From Achatina immaculata (taxonomy: Eukaryota; Mollusca; Gastropoda; Stylommatophora; Achatinidae): a stretch of DNA of 64,000 nucleotides. Location: positions 1,052,933-1,116,932 of the forward strand of contig CM019714.1 in assembly GCA_009760885.1 (NCBI GenBank), written 5' to 3'. The notes under the pieces are model-generated. The model saw nothing but the letters and a program-made list of their open reading frames with translations. It was not told the DNA's origin and made no database searches. Positions 1 through 9,003 of the stretch are shown piece by piece (position 1 is the stretch's first letter; every line of letters starts with the position of its first letter). The translations under genes were made by a program, and so were the position numbers.

Positions 1-125
1 GTTGGTACCTTGCCACATGCTCTTTATTTGCTCTAGTTTCTGTGACGCAACTGACAGCCTTCTTTTGATTTCCACTTTGCAGTCACCATTACTGGTGGAG
101 ATGACAGAACCTAGATATTCTAGTC
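1..125 (-). mobile_element. LINE family I reverse-transcriptase C-terminal fragment
   Basis: Read on the minus strand this stretch encodes a peptide with YLGSVIST, NGDCKVEIKRRL and VASQKLEQIKSMW. It aligns residue for residue with the YLGSLITT/NGDCAVEIKRSL/VASQKLARMKSKW segment at about 19040-19155 on the plus strand. This is the block just after the RT palm in RTE-like LINEs, where a KYLG motif follows the YADD box. The fragment is cut by the left window edge, so its 3' part is not visible. Family membership rests on similarity inside the window; the RTE-like assignment is from known motif order. Confidence 0.6.
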
Positions 126-190
126 TACATTTTCCAGAAAATAACAATGGTCAATTGATGTCTCTTACTAGCTCATCTGACGTTTAAATC

Positions 191-213
191 TCTCTCTCTC
201 TCTCTCTCTCTCT
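191..213. repeat. (TC)n microsatellite
   Basis: Pure TC dinucleotide run. It sits immediately at the 3' side of the minus-strand LINE J fragment, and the second J copy has the same arrangement. The run is therefore probably the (GA)n tail of that LINE rather than an unrelated microsatellite. Confidence 0.85.
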
Positions 214-370
214 GAACCTTAAGTGCCCAGGGCACATGGGGCTTCCGCAAGGGTTTTCCACAAATGCCTGTCTTTCGCCTTTTTTTCTGCTCTTGCCCAG
301 GTGAGCCCTCTATTGCTCAACATCCTTTCTGTTGTTCTTCTCCATGTCTCTTTTGGTCTACCCTTACTTC
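214..370 (-). mobile_element. LINE family J 3'-end fragment
   Basis: The minus-strand translation gives KGRPKETWRRTTERM, SNRGLTWARA and a C-terminus ending in LAEAPCALGT before the stop. This matches the longer copy at 23307-23585. The GRPKxTWRR motif followed by a tryptophan-rich tail is the usual C-terminus of RTE-like LINE ORFs. The copy is 5'-truncated at about 370 and ends at the (TC)n tail. Confidence 0.7.
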
Positions 371-448
371 TTTATCAAAAACCATGGATCTCCTTTCTGT
401 GCTATTCTCATCATTTTCAAACAGATCTGTTGCCTTCATTTTCGTGTT

Positions 449-660
449 AATCTTTACCTTTGGCTACAATATCAGTCTTCCATAATCTTTACCTTTGGCT
501 ACAATATCAGTCTTCCATAACCTTTACCTTTGGCTACAATATCAGTCTTCCATAATCTTTACCTTTGGCTACAATATCAGTCTTCCATAATCTTTACCTT
601 TGGCTACAATATCAGTCTTCCATAACCTTTACCTTCAATGTCAGTCTTCCATAACCTTTA
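449..660. repeat. 35-bp minisatellite
   Basis: About six tandem copies of a 35-bp unit containing CTTTACCTTTGGCTACAATA. The first copies are nearly identical; the last two have a shortened internal segment. No gene is seen here, and the open frames are by-products of the repeat. Confidence 0.9.
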
Positions 661-817
661 CCTATATACTTATAGCTGTATGGAGATCCTATGGAGACAG
701 CAATATCAGTACTTATAAAACCTACCCCTTTTCCTCAGCTCCTCAAGGACAGTGTATATCCCATCCCGAGAAAGTTTTCCTAAGAAAGAAAATCAGAGAT
801 TGCATTAGCAGAGAAAG

Positions 818-1140
818 GTGTATAAAAAGTATAAAATATGGGGAAAATTGTAAAAATATAAAACATGGAGAAAAGTGTAAGTGTAAAATTGGGAAAAGGG
901 GGGGGGGGAGAGTTGTAAAAGTATATAAAGCATGGGGAAATCTGTAAAAGTACAAAATATGAGGAAAACTGTAAAAGTAGAAAACATGGAGTAAAGTATA
1001 AGTGTAAAATATGGGGGGGGGGGGGAATTGTACACATATAAAACACAGTGAAAAATGGGGAAAATTGTACAAATATAAAACATAGTGAAAAATGTACAAG
1101 AATAAACATTGTGAAAAGATCAAAAGTATAAAACATGGAG
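818..1140. repeat. Degenerate purine-rich tandem repeat with poly-G runs
   Basis: An irregular repeat of about 28-30 bp built from a 'TGTAAAAGTATAAAACATGG' theme. It contains two G-runs of 11-13 bases, near 898-910 and 1012-1025. The complementary strand is open over long stretches only because it is rich in TTT/TAC codons. No coding signal is seen. Confidence 0.75.
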
Positions 1141-1635
1141 GAGCAAAGAGCAAATTAACTCTTTCAATGCCGGGGAATCAAATCTTGAGACCACTGGAGA
1201 TAAAGAAAAACTGAAAACAGCCGCAGCATTCATTCATTACATGCCATGATGGTGATCATTCTTTTCCATGGGATTAATTCAAAACCTCTTCTTCCTTCCA
1301 TAATACTCTGAGGTTGAGTAATTTCTCTGATAATCCATGGAATTATGTGGATACTTCACTCTCTATAGAAGTTTCCCATCAACTCTAAGGATTATGGTAG
1401 GAAAAGATGGAAGATATGAAAAAAAAAAAGATGGAATAAGTTACACGAAACAAAACAATAAAAGGGAATTTACTGTTCAGCTGCTTATTATAAAACAGTT
1501 CTGAATTCTGTGCCTCTGTCACATCCAGGTGGTATTTTTTGATGTGCTTCTGGTAGTTCAGCACAAGGTTGCACCAAGCCTCCAACTGCTTCTTTCGAGT
1601 TTCAATATTTGGCTGAATCCTGGTGGATGGGAAGA
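1141..1635. other. Unassigned stretch with a piggyBac-like end
   Basis: No gene is seen. At about 1155 a TTAA is followed by CTCTTTCAATGCCGGGG. This resembles the TTAACTCTTTCCGTGC terminus of the TTAA-flanked insertion that ends at 6450. No partner end was found nearby, so an element cannot be delimited. Confidence 0.3.
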
Positions 1636-1909
1636 GTATGTTGTATGATCATATAAGAATAGCAATGCTGCATGATGAGATAAGAAAAGCAATGCTGTAT
1701 GGTCAGATAAGAAAAGTAATGCTGTATGATCAGATAAGAAAAGCAATGATGTATGGTCAGATAAGAAAAGCAATGATGTATGGTCAGATAAGAAAAGCAA
1801 TGCTGCATGATCAGATAAGAAAAGCAATGCTGCATGATCAGATAAGAAAAGCAATGCTGCATGATCAGATAAGAAAAGCAATGCTGCATGATCAGATAAG
1901 AAAAGCTTG
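1636..1909. repeat. 27-bp minisatellite, open on both strands
   Basis: About ten copies of a 27-bp unit (GCAATGCTGCATGATCAGAT plus AAGAAAA). The period is divisible by three, so both strands show uninterrupted nine-residue peptide repeats (MLHDQIRKA on plus). I see no splice, promoter or domain evidence for a protein and treat it as satellite DNA. Confidence 0.9.
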
Positions 1910-2146
1910 TAGCATGATGAGGTTAAAAATAACATTTTGTATGACAACCCGAATGACTCATCATACACATCAAAACATGCTGGACAGCAGTTCTGTTTTA
2001 GTAGTTCCAAAAGTGAGTAGGATCTGGGAACATTCTGGGGTGTCGTGATGAAAAAAGAGTGCCAGGAGCATCCGGAAAATTTTAATGAAGAAAGTATGGG
2101 GCCACTAGGATGTGGCTTGTGAGGAGGGGGTGCATCTCTGCTCTAG

Positions 2147-2538
2147 CAGTGTTTCCCATAGTGTATGACAATGCACTCCCTGTGGGCATTGGAAAGGACT
2201 GGGGGCTCAGTATGGGAGCACTGAGAGAAGATGAAGCAGCAGATGAGGGCAGTATTACCTCCCTTCTTAGCACTTTTCAACCTGATATTGAGAAACTTGT
2301 GTCCCTATATGAAACTCATCCATCACATTGAAAAGTTGAGAAAATAATGATGTAGGTGAGTTATAAATGTACTCCTTCATACTGTTAAATAAACTGGTTT
2401 GCTAGACGAAGTTTTTAGCTGCGTAATGAATATTGTAGTTTAACAGGCTACTGTACAAGTAGTTCGCAGGGGAGAGGCATTGAGGATGTGGCATGAGAGG
2501 AATAGGAGCGGCAGCCCGAACAAGGCTGGGAAACACTG
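2147..2538 (+). mobile_element. Deleted hAT-like DNA transposon
   Basis: The left end CAGTGTTTCCCA (2147-2158) and the right end TGGGAAACACTG (2527-2538) form a perfect 12-bp terminal inverted repeat of hAT type. The flanks are imperfect 8-bp copies around CTAG (gctctagc and ggtctaga, 6 of 8 matching if one TIR base is included). Inside, a reading frame ends in STFQPDIEKLVSLYETHPSH before a stop at about 2331, followed by an AATAAA near 2387. That C-terminus resembles ZBED5/SCAND3-type hAT transposases, which commonly finish with a PDIxxL...HxSH pattern. The element is probably an internal-deletion derivative keeping the transposase tail. Confidence 0.5.
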
Positions 2539-2647
2539 GTCTAGATATGCATCTGTTTCTAAACATCACTCCTTCCACGTTATGTTAAAGTATGTAAATC
2601 TGTATGCTTCAGTTCTCATTATCTCTACTCATGTTTCTATCTCAGTC

Positions 2648-3384
2648 ATTGTCATCATCAGTGTTAATATCACCATCAGTGCTAATGTCACCATCAGTGT
2701 TAATGTCACCATCAATGTTAATATCGCCATCAGTGCTAATGTCACCATCAGTGTTAATGTCACCATCAATGTTAATATCACCATCAGTGCTAATGTCACC
2801 ATCAGTGTTAATGTCATTATCAGTGTTAATGTCACTATCATGTTAATGTCACCATCAATGTTAATATCACCATCATTGCTAATATCACCATCAGTGCTAA
2901 TGTCACCATCAATGTTAATATCACCATCAGTGCTAATGTCACCATCAGTGTTAATGTCACCATCAATGTTAATGTCACCATCAGTTTTAATGTCACCATC
3001 AGTGCTAATGTCATTATCAGTGCTAATGTCATTATCAGTGCTAATGTCACTATTAATGTTAAAGTCACTACCAATGTTAATGTCACTATCAGTGCTAATG
3101 TCACTATCAGTGCTAATGTCACTATCAGTGCTAATGTCACTATCAGTGTTAATGTCACTATCAATGTTAATGTCACTATCAGTGTTAATGTCACTATCAG
3201 TGCTAATGTCACTATCAGTGTTAATGTCACTATCAATGTTAATGTCACTATCAGTGTTAATGTCACCATCAATGTTAATATCATCATCAGTGCTAATGTC
3301 ACTATCAGTGTTAATGTCACTATCAATGTTAATGTCACTATCAATGTTAATGTCACTATCAATGTTAATGTCACTATCAATGAG
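2648..3384. repeat. 18-bp minisatellite, about 41 copies
   Basis: A tandem array of an 18-bp unit (TGTTAATGTCACCATCAG and variants). It divides into a left block with ACCATCA units and a right block with ACTATCA units, suggesting two local expansion waves. Because 18 is divisible by three, both strands are open for hundreds of bases; the resulting plus-strand 325-residue frame is a by-product. Confidence 0.92.
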
Positions 3385-3437
3385 TGCAGATTTTTATCTC
3401 CTCTTCTCACAATCTATCACACTTGTTACTAATCCTA

Positions 3438-3587
3438 GTGTATCATCATCATTATAATCATCACCATTTGTATCACTACTACCACTACCAAGATCATCAC
3501 CACCATCACAATCAACTTCACCATGACTATCATCACCACAACCACTATCATCATCATCAACTACCACCACCACCACCACATCATTAA
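3438..3587. repeat. CAT/CAC trinucleotide-rich tract
   Basis: Imperfect ATC/ACC trinucleotide repeats directly downstream of the 18-bp array, ending in a run of CCA triplets. Low complexity only. Confidence 0.8.
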
Positions 3588-3728
3588 GTAGTACGGGACA
3601 CCATTTTTCACCACACACCTCAGCCTGTTAAATCTTTCATGTTTCTCTACTTACGTTACTTCTGTGTCATGCTGTTATGCTTTATATTCTCTCCACATTA
3701 CTTTTTTTTTATATTATTTTCATTACAT

Positions 3729-4178
3729 TCACTCATTCATTCATTTGCATGTCCCTTGCGGAACTTTGCCTCCCAAACAGTACTCCTGTAGGCCTCTCGG
3801 TTGTGAGCAAGATGGCCTGCTGCTGCTGCATCCATTTCCAGATTGTCAACGATGTCTTGCAGCCATCTTCGTCTTGGTCTTCCTCTTTTTCTTTTTCCCA
3901 TTATGTATCCTTCCAATACGGTCTTCTCTAAATTATCATGATGTTTAATGTGTCCAAAATATTTCAGTTTTCTCTCTTTAATCCTCTTCACTAGCCAGCC
4001 CTCCTCAATATTAAGCTCTTGTAGTATAGATATATTTGTTCTTTTTTGTGTCCACGATATTTGGAGAACTCTTCTGTAGCATTTACATTCAAAGGCATTT
4101 ATGTGTTTCTCAGCTGTTTTGTTAAGTGTCCAGGTCTCACAGGCATATGTTGCTATGGGAAAGATGCATGCCCTTAAA
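3729..4178 (-). mobile_element. LINE family A copy A1, 3' end
   Basis: The minus strand encodes the C-terminal part of an RTE-like RT polyprotein: HINAFECKCYRRVLQ, NIEEGWLVKRIKERKLKY, LEGYIMGKRKRGRPRRRW, and a terminus ending KFRKGHANE. The stop is followed by a short (AATG)n tail (3729-3748 on plus), typical of RTE-clade LINEs, which end in a short simple repeat instead of poly(A). The copy is 5'-truncated at about 4178 and contains at least one stop. It lies head to head with copy A2. Confidence 0.8.
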
Positions 4179-4284
4179 TTACATAGGGCAAGTTAAAAAA
4201 AAAAAGTAACGGCAATAGAAAAAAAATGTATGTAAAAGACTGCCTGACTTGTTCTATTATTTTCATCTTTGACGCTTATGCACG

Positions 4285-4592
4285 GGCACTGCCTTACACA
4301 AGGGCACGAGAAAGTCTAATCTTAAGTCCCATAATTCTGCCGTAGGGGTGTGAAGTGCTACTGTCTTCACATTTCTAGGCCACTACACCATTTAAAGGAA
4401 GGGGGGAGGTGTGCCACCACCTGTCCTCGCTGCTTTTGTTTTCCTAGAAAAACCACTGGTGCCCTTTTTTTAGGCTGTGTTGACCCTGGTGAGGGCTGAT
4501 CCGAAAAAATTCCGCCCTAGTAGGAAACTGATCCAGGGACCTTCTGATCAGCAGGCGGGTGCACTAACCAATGCACCACCTTGGCACATGCA
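4285..4592 (-). mobile_element. tRNA-derived SINE, copy 1
   Basis: On the minus strand a tRNA-like head (plus 4523-4584) has an A-box-like TGGTTAGTGCAC and a degenerate B box. A body of about 230 bp follows, containing CCCCTACGGC and TTATGGGA near its 3' side. The same body motifs recur in the SINE at 14600 (CCCCTACGGC, CTATGGGA), and a related body in the one at 35158. The head-body-tail order is the classical polymerase III SINE layout. The exact 3' end is uncertain. Confidence 0.6.
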
Positions 4593-4761
4593 ATGTGGAC
4601 AGACCCAAATACTAGTCTATTTTTTAGACTGGTGGTGACAGCTCCAGTAAACTGTGTCTAGAAATCAGCCTGCTGTGATTCCTGCTGTGTCCAGGCCACA
4701 GGTAATGCAACTTTGCTACGTTGCAAGGCCCACCATACATTTACATCTGCTATAGTCAATA
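4593..4761. other. Unassigned spacer between A1/SINE and A2
   Basis: Short unrecognised sequence between the SINE head and the second family A fragment. No open frame or repeat was recognised. Confidence 0.3.
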
Positions 4762-5080
4762 CAAAAAAGAACAAATATATCCATACTACAAGAACTTAAT
4801 ATTGAAGAAGGCTGGCTAGTAAAGAGGATTAAAGAGAGAAAACTTAAATATTTTTGACACATTAAACGTCATGAGGGAATCCATGAGAAGACCATCTTGG
4901 AAGGGTACATAATGGGAAAAAGAAAGAGAGGAAGACCATGGCAAAGACGGCTGCAAGACATCGTTGATAATCTGCAAATGGATGCATCAGTTGCAGGCCA
5001 TCTTGCTTACAACCGAAAGGCCTACAGGAGAGCTGTTAGTGATGCAAAGTTCTGCAAGGGACGTGCAAATGACTGACTGA
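4762..5080 (+). mobile_element. LINE family A copy A2, 3' end
   Basis: The plus strand encodes NIEEGWLVKRIKERKLKYF, then a stop, then LEGYIMGKRKRGRPWQRR and a terminus AKFCKGRAND followed by a stop at 5074-5076 and a GACT tail. It is the same segment as A1 in the opposite orientation. An in-frame TGA interrupts the LKYF*HIKRH region. It is a dead 5'-truncated copy. Confidence 0.78.
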
Positions 5081-5517
5081 CAGTCAATACATTATCTTCG
5101 CTAGCACCATGAGGTCAGAACCCCATTGGCTTTCATTTTCATGATTGTATTTTAAGCCTGTAATATATGCAGAGTGTATTTCTATTGGTAACATGAAAAA
5201 AAAATTATCGCCTATTACAAAACACTTAATTTTTTATTACCGGTATCCAAAACAATTGGTTCTATTCATCACTTTACGGCAATGATAAAACTGAGCACAG
5301 CAATGCCATAAAATTGAGCTAAGATTTTAGTAAGATCTACTACTCGATTACACTGATAAAAATATTATAAACAAACAAGTTTCCGGTAACTTACGTAAAA
5401 AACGGTGGAAATTTGTACTGCCAGGGCCAATCGAAGTCCGACATTTTGTTATAAGGGAAGTAAATCTCGTATATAGGATTTCATACTGCTAGGACTAGCA
5501 CATTCTGTAGAATTTGC
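5081..5517. other. AT-rich intergenic stretch
   Basis: No gene, tandem repeat or transposon terminus recognised in about 430 bp. Confidence 0.4.
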
Positions 5518-5749
5518 TGCATGTCCCTTGCGGAACTTTGCTTCCCTAACAGTACTCCTGTAGGCCTCTCGGTTGTGAGCAAGATGGCCTGCTGCTGATG
5601 CATCCATTTTCAGATCGTCAACGAGGTCTTGCAGCCATCTTCGTTTTCGTCTTCCTCTTTTTCTTTTTCCCATTATGTATCCTTCCAATATGGTCTTCTC
5701 TAAATTATCATGACGTTTATGTGTCCAAAATATTTCAGTTTTCTCTCTA
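5518..5749 (-). mobile_element. LINE family A copy A3, 3' part (split)
   Basis: The minus strand encodes LEGYIMGKRKRGRRKRRW, MDASAAGHLAHNREAYRST and KFRKGHA. The family A sequence stops at 5748/5749 within the TTCTCTCT|TTAATCC site that is continuous in A1, and resumes at 6451. This is therefore the 3' half of one LINE insertion whose 5' half lies at 6451-7225. Confidence 0.8.
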
Positions 5750-6450
5750 CTCTTCCCGAGCGTATTGGCACGATCCTGCCGCTTCCGGTTTCAATGCTGA
5801 GAGCGTATTGTCAGGATTGTTTGTTTCATTAAAACAACCGGTGTAACATTTAGATTGTACATATTTCGTCCGCGATTCCGGTGACACTTTCAAAATGGCG
5901 AATGCGTGCCTAGTTACGAGCGATGCCGAGCGAGAATACGGACGAGAAGCATGGAAATTTTTCAATTTTTTACGATGTAGATAGGGGTATGGACATAGCC
6001 TATGGCCACCCCGCTGCTCTTGAATGTTTTCTAAGTAGATTTAGACATATTTAGACGACTGGAGAAGTAGTTAGGAGTAGTTAGGAGGTTATTTCAGACA
6101 TTCAGTAAGCGAAAATGCCATACGGAGTCACAATACGAGATCGATAAGTAGATCTACACATCTTAGATGGTAAATAGGGGTAAGAAGCGCGAATCTAGAT
6201 CTAGCCGATGGTGAGCTGGCCACAATCAGTGTCTAAAAACATCACATTACTTCTTTTTTCCTAAAAAACTCTGCATTTATGAAATTTTCATTCATTTAGC
6301 TACACTTTGATACATATTACGTATACGGAAGTACATGGAAACACTGTTTTTCATTCCATTTTACACCTAGACCCCTTACTGACAAGGACCCGCGTTTTTA
6401 CTCCCGCACTCCAGAAAACGTCCGTGTTTCTTCCTCCAGCACGGAAAGAG
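5750..6450 (+). mobile_element. piggyBac-like nonautonomous element inserted in LINE A3
   Basis: A 701-bp segment separates the two halves of LINE A3. Its ends are CTCTTCCCGAGC and, in reverse complement, CTCTTTCCGTGC, a terminal inverted repeat. The right side is followed by TTAA (6451-6454), which is also the sequence present at the uninterrupted site in A1. The left TTAA appears reduced to a single A, consistent with a later 3-bp loss. TTAA targeting with a short TIR is the hallmark of the piggyBac superfamily. No transposase was recognised; the internal ATG at 5895 opens only about 29 codons. Part of the interior is repeated in inverted orientation at about 8560-9003. Confidence 0.65.
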
Positions 6451-7225
6451 TTAATCCTCTTTACTAGCCAGCCTTCTTCAATATTAAACTCTTGTAGTAT
6501 AGATATATTTGTTCTTTTTTGTGTCCATGATATTTGGAGAACTCTTCTGTAGCATTTACATTCAAAGGCATTTATGTGTTTCTCAGCTGTTTTGTTAAGT
6601 GTCCAGGTCTCACAGGCATATGTTGCGATGGGAAAGATGCATGCCCTTAAAAATCTTATTTTTGTAGTTCTGTCTGCTCCTCTCCACAGATTCTTTATTT
6701 GTTTTACTTTCTGAAGAGCGATAAATGTCCTCCTTTTAATTTCCCTCATTGTATCTCCATTATTATTTAGTAGTGATCCAAGATATTTAAAACTCTTCAC
6801 TTCTTCCAATTTTTCCTCATTGATATATATTTCAGCTGCCTTGTTTGTTTTGTCAGTTGTCATCAACTTAGTTTTCTTTGCATTAAGACAGAGGTTCTGC
6901 TTTTCGCTGTTCTTACGGACTGACATAATTAGTTTTTCCATTCCTTTTTGTGTTGTGGACAGTAACACTGTGTCATCAGCATATCTAATCTCTGGTATTT
7001 CATAACCTCCAATTGTTATGACATCGTAATATTCTTTGTCAACATCTTCTCTAACATTCCTCTTTATATTTTCAGTATACAAGTTAAATAAGTAAGGTGA
7101 CAATATGCACCCCTGACGGACCCCTTGTTTTATGTCAAACCAAGTTGTTGTTTCACCATTTATTCTTACTGATGCTTGTTGGTCTAGATACAGCAGAGAT
7201 GTTAACTGTAATTCTGTAGAACAAA
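6451..7225 (-). pseudogene. LINE family A copy A3, reverse-transcriptase palm
   Basis: The minus strand encodes the RT core of an RTE-like [23 protein letters not shown] (finger/palm), [11 protein letters not shown] (catalytic YADD box), LNAKKTKLMT, FKYLGSLLNNNGD, ATYACETWTLNK, and EECNIEEG-type sequence running into KRI at the insertion point. The frame is open from about 7103 to the junction; the upstream part is shifted, and similarity ends near 7225. In other RTE LINEs an endonuclease domain should precede it, but none is present here. The RT is separated from its C-terminus by the 701-bp insertion, so the copy is dead. Confidence 0.85.
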
Positions 7226-7500
7226 GGGAAAAATATAGTAGTTCCCTTTCTTTCCTTCTTATTTATTTCCTCCTTCTTGTCAATGTACAGTGCATTATAG
7301 TTGGTTTTGTGATCTGTTTTCGTCCTGTATTGTTTGTACATATGTCCTCATAGCTCATCAGGTCGTTTGGTTGTTCCGCAGTCTGAGCTAGTAGCATGAT
7401 ATCTGCTTATACGTTGACTAGGTTCCGAAGCAAATGATAAACAACGAAGCGCACGCACTATAAAGTGATTTAGCACAGCGTTGTAATATTAGCTTTCGAA
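7226..7500. other. Unassigned stretch
   Basis: No gene or repeat recognised between the 5' truncation of LINE A3 and the 38-bp minisatellite. Confidence 0.35.
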
Positions 7501-7729
7501 GTATAGTAAACAAATCTCTTTGGACGCGAGAGAAAGAAACATAGTAGACAAAGCTCTTTGGCCGTGAGAGAAAGAAAAATAGTAGACAAATCTCTTTGGC
7601 CGTGAGAGAAAGAAAAATAGTAGACAAATCTCTTTGGCCGTGAGAGAAAGAAAAATATTAGACAAAGCTCTTCGGACGCGAGAGAAAGAAAAATAGTAGA
7701 CAAATCTCTTTGGACGCGAGAGAAAGAAA
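7501..7729. repeat. 38-bp minisatellite
   Basis: Six copies of a 38-bp unit containing AGTAGACAAATCTCTTTGGC. Copies alternate between GGCCGTGAG and GGACGCGAG variants, suggesting expansion of two founder types. Confidence 0.9.
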
Positions 7730-7884
7730 AAATGATGAGACAGTTACATGAGCGCAGTATACTCTAGGCCAGTATGCAGAGGCTAGCTATGCCACGAAAC
7801 TTCCGAGACGTTGTGATTTTGTTGGTAAAATTAATTTCATTCAGCATTTGTACTGAAAAAGAAAAAGACCAACATTTCCAGTAC

Positions 7885-8540
7885 CTGAAACATTTATTTT
7901 CCAGAAGGTTACGATAAAAAATGTCAGTTATCAATGACAATCATGAGTTTGTTGTCTCTTACACAAAAGTTAAATTCATGGTGGAACTGCAGATATGTAA
8001 TTCCTGTTCATCTGAGAGAAGTCTCTCGCGTTTATGGTATTGAAAAGCCCAGCTCGCACAAGAAGGTGGTGGAGAAGTGTAACAGGTGCCTCCAAATCTA
8101 CTTCTGGATACTTTTTCTTCGCCAACATCCAAAACTAGAAGAGGCAGTTCGCCATAATTCAGGCGAAGTGTTCGGTCAAACTGAAGCTGTGCATGTTGCT
8201 TTTCTTTCGCATGATGGAGATCGGTTGTAAGTTCTGGGGACATAGAAGCAATTAATACTTGACGGCAGAGAAAGAGGGAAAATATTGTGTTATGTTTATC
8301 CCCCCAGAGCTAGGAGATGATTTAAAATCATTTCGGATGTTACGTCCCCACTTGGATCTACCTGGAAAATCAGACGAAACATCTGAAGATTTCTCTTTTC
8401 CATTTGTAATTTCCATATTCTTAGTTTTCTTAAGAACCCGATGACTTTCGTCGCTTGATGTCAGAACATTTTCTTTGTTTTCCTTGCATACTTGAGGCAA
8501 CAACGGGGACGTTACGTTTCTGCCAGAGAAAATGCTCGCG
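7885..8540 (-). pseudogene. Unidentified broken coding region
   Basis: Two minus-strand open frames abut. Upstream (about 8540-8252) encodes KENKENVLTSSDESHRVL, then SSPSSGGINITQYFPSF and a stop. Downstream (8243-7959, extendable upstream past its ATG into the first frame) encodes MSPELTTDLHHAKEKQH, LQFDRTLRLNYGELPLLVLD and a proline/serine-rich end. A single frameshift near 8265 would join them into one protein of roughly 190 residues. An AATAAA lies about 65 bases past the second stop (near 7893), so a processed pseudogene is possible. QYFPSF loosely recalls a PCNA-interacting box, but I do not recognise the family. It could also be coding sequence from a DNA transposon. Confidence 0.3.
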
Positions 8541-8545
8541 TGGTG

Positions 8546-9003
8546 TTAAAGGGTTAGGGTATCGTTGAAAAAGTGAATGTAACAAATTATTTCCACGTTA
8601 AAAGTATACTTATTATGCATCAGAATAAATGTATATTTATAAGATGCCATAAATGCAGAGTTTTTTATGAAAAAAAGAAGTGATGTGAATATAGGGTAAT
8701 ATTTATAGGACCAACAACAACAAGAAAAATGACGACTGTGTACTACTAACCATCGGCGATGTCTAGATCTATTTGAAGATTCATACGATCTCGTCTTGTG
8801 ATGATATGTGGCATGCTCACAAAAATGTCTGAAATAACCTTCTAACTACTTCTCCAGCCCGTCTATTATGTTTAGACCTACTTGGGGTACATTCAAGAAC
8901 AGTTGTCTGGTCATAGTACATGTCCGTATGGCTACCTAAGTCACCAAAGATTGAAAAATTTCGATCGAAACTTTGAATTTTACATTCGTTGCTAACCACA
9001 CTT
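8546..9003 (-). mobile_element. Second, inverted copy of the TTAA-element interior
   Basis: On the minus strand, segments such as GGAGAAGTAGTTAG, GGTTATTTCAGACAT, CTAGAC...CCGATGG and AAAAACTCTGCATTTATG occur in the same order as at about 5945-6290 on plus. A TTAA lies at 8546-8549. The right limit is sharp: at 9003 the adjoining LINE C1 is cut in the middle of its coding sequence. Termini comparable to 5750/6450 were not found, so the element may be end-deleted. Confidence 0.5.

Noticed and set aside
743..1153. Overlapping minus-strand frames rich in Phe/Tyr/Pro
   Set aside because: Purine-rich low-complexity DNA read in reverse; three overlapping frames with the same composition indicate no coding constraint.
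1558..2048. Open frames of 141-150 residues on both strands
   Set aside because: They are products of the 27-bp minisatellite with no domain, splice or promoter evidence.
2480..3457. 325-residue open frame, the second longest on the plus strand
   Set aside because: It is generated by the 18-bp minisatellite; the translation is a monotonous SVLMSPSML repeat and the opposite strand is equally open.
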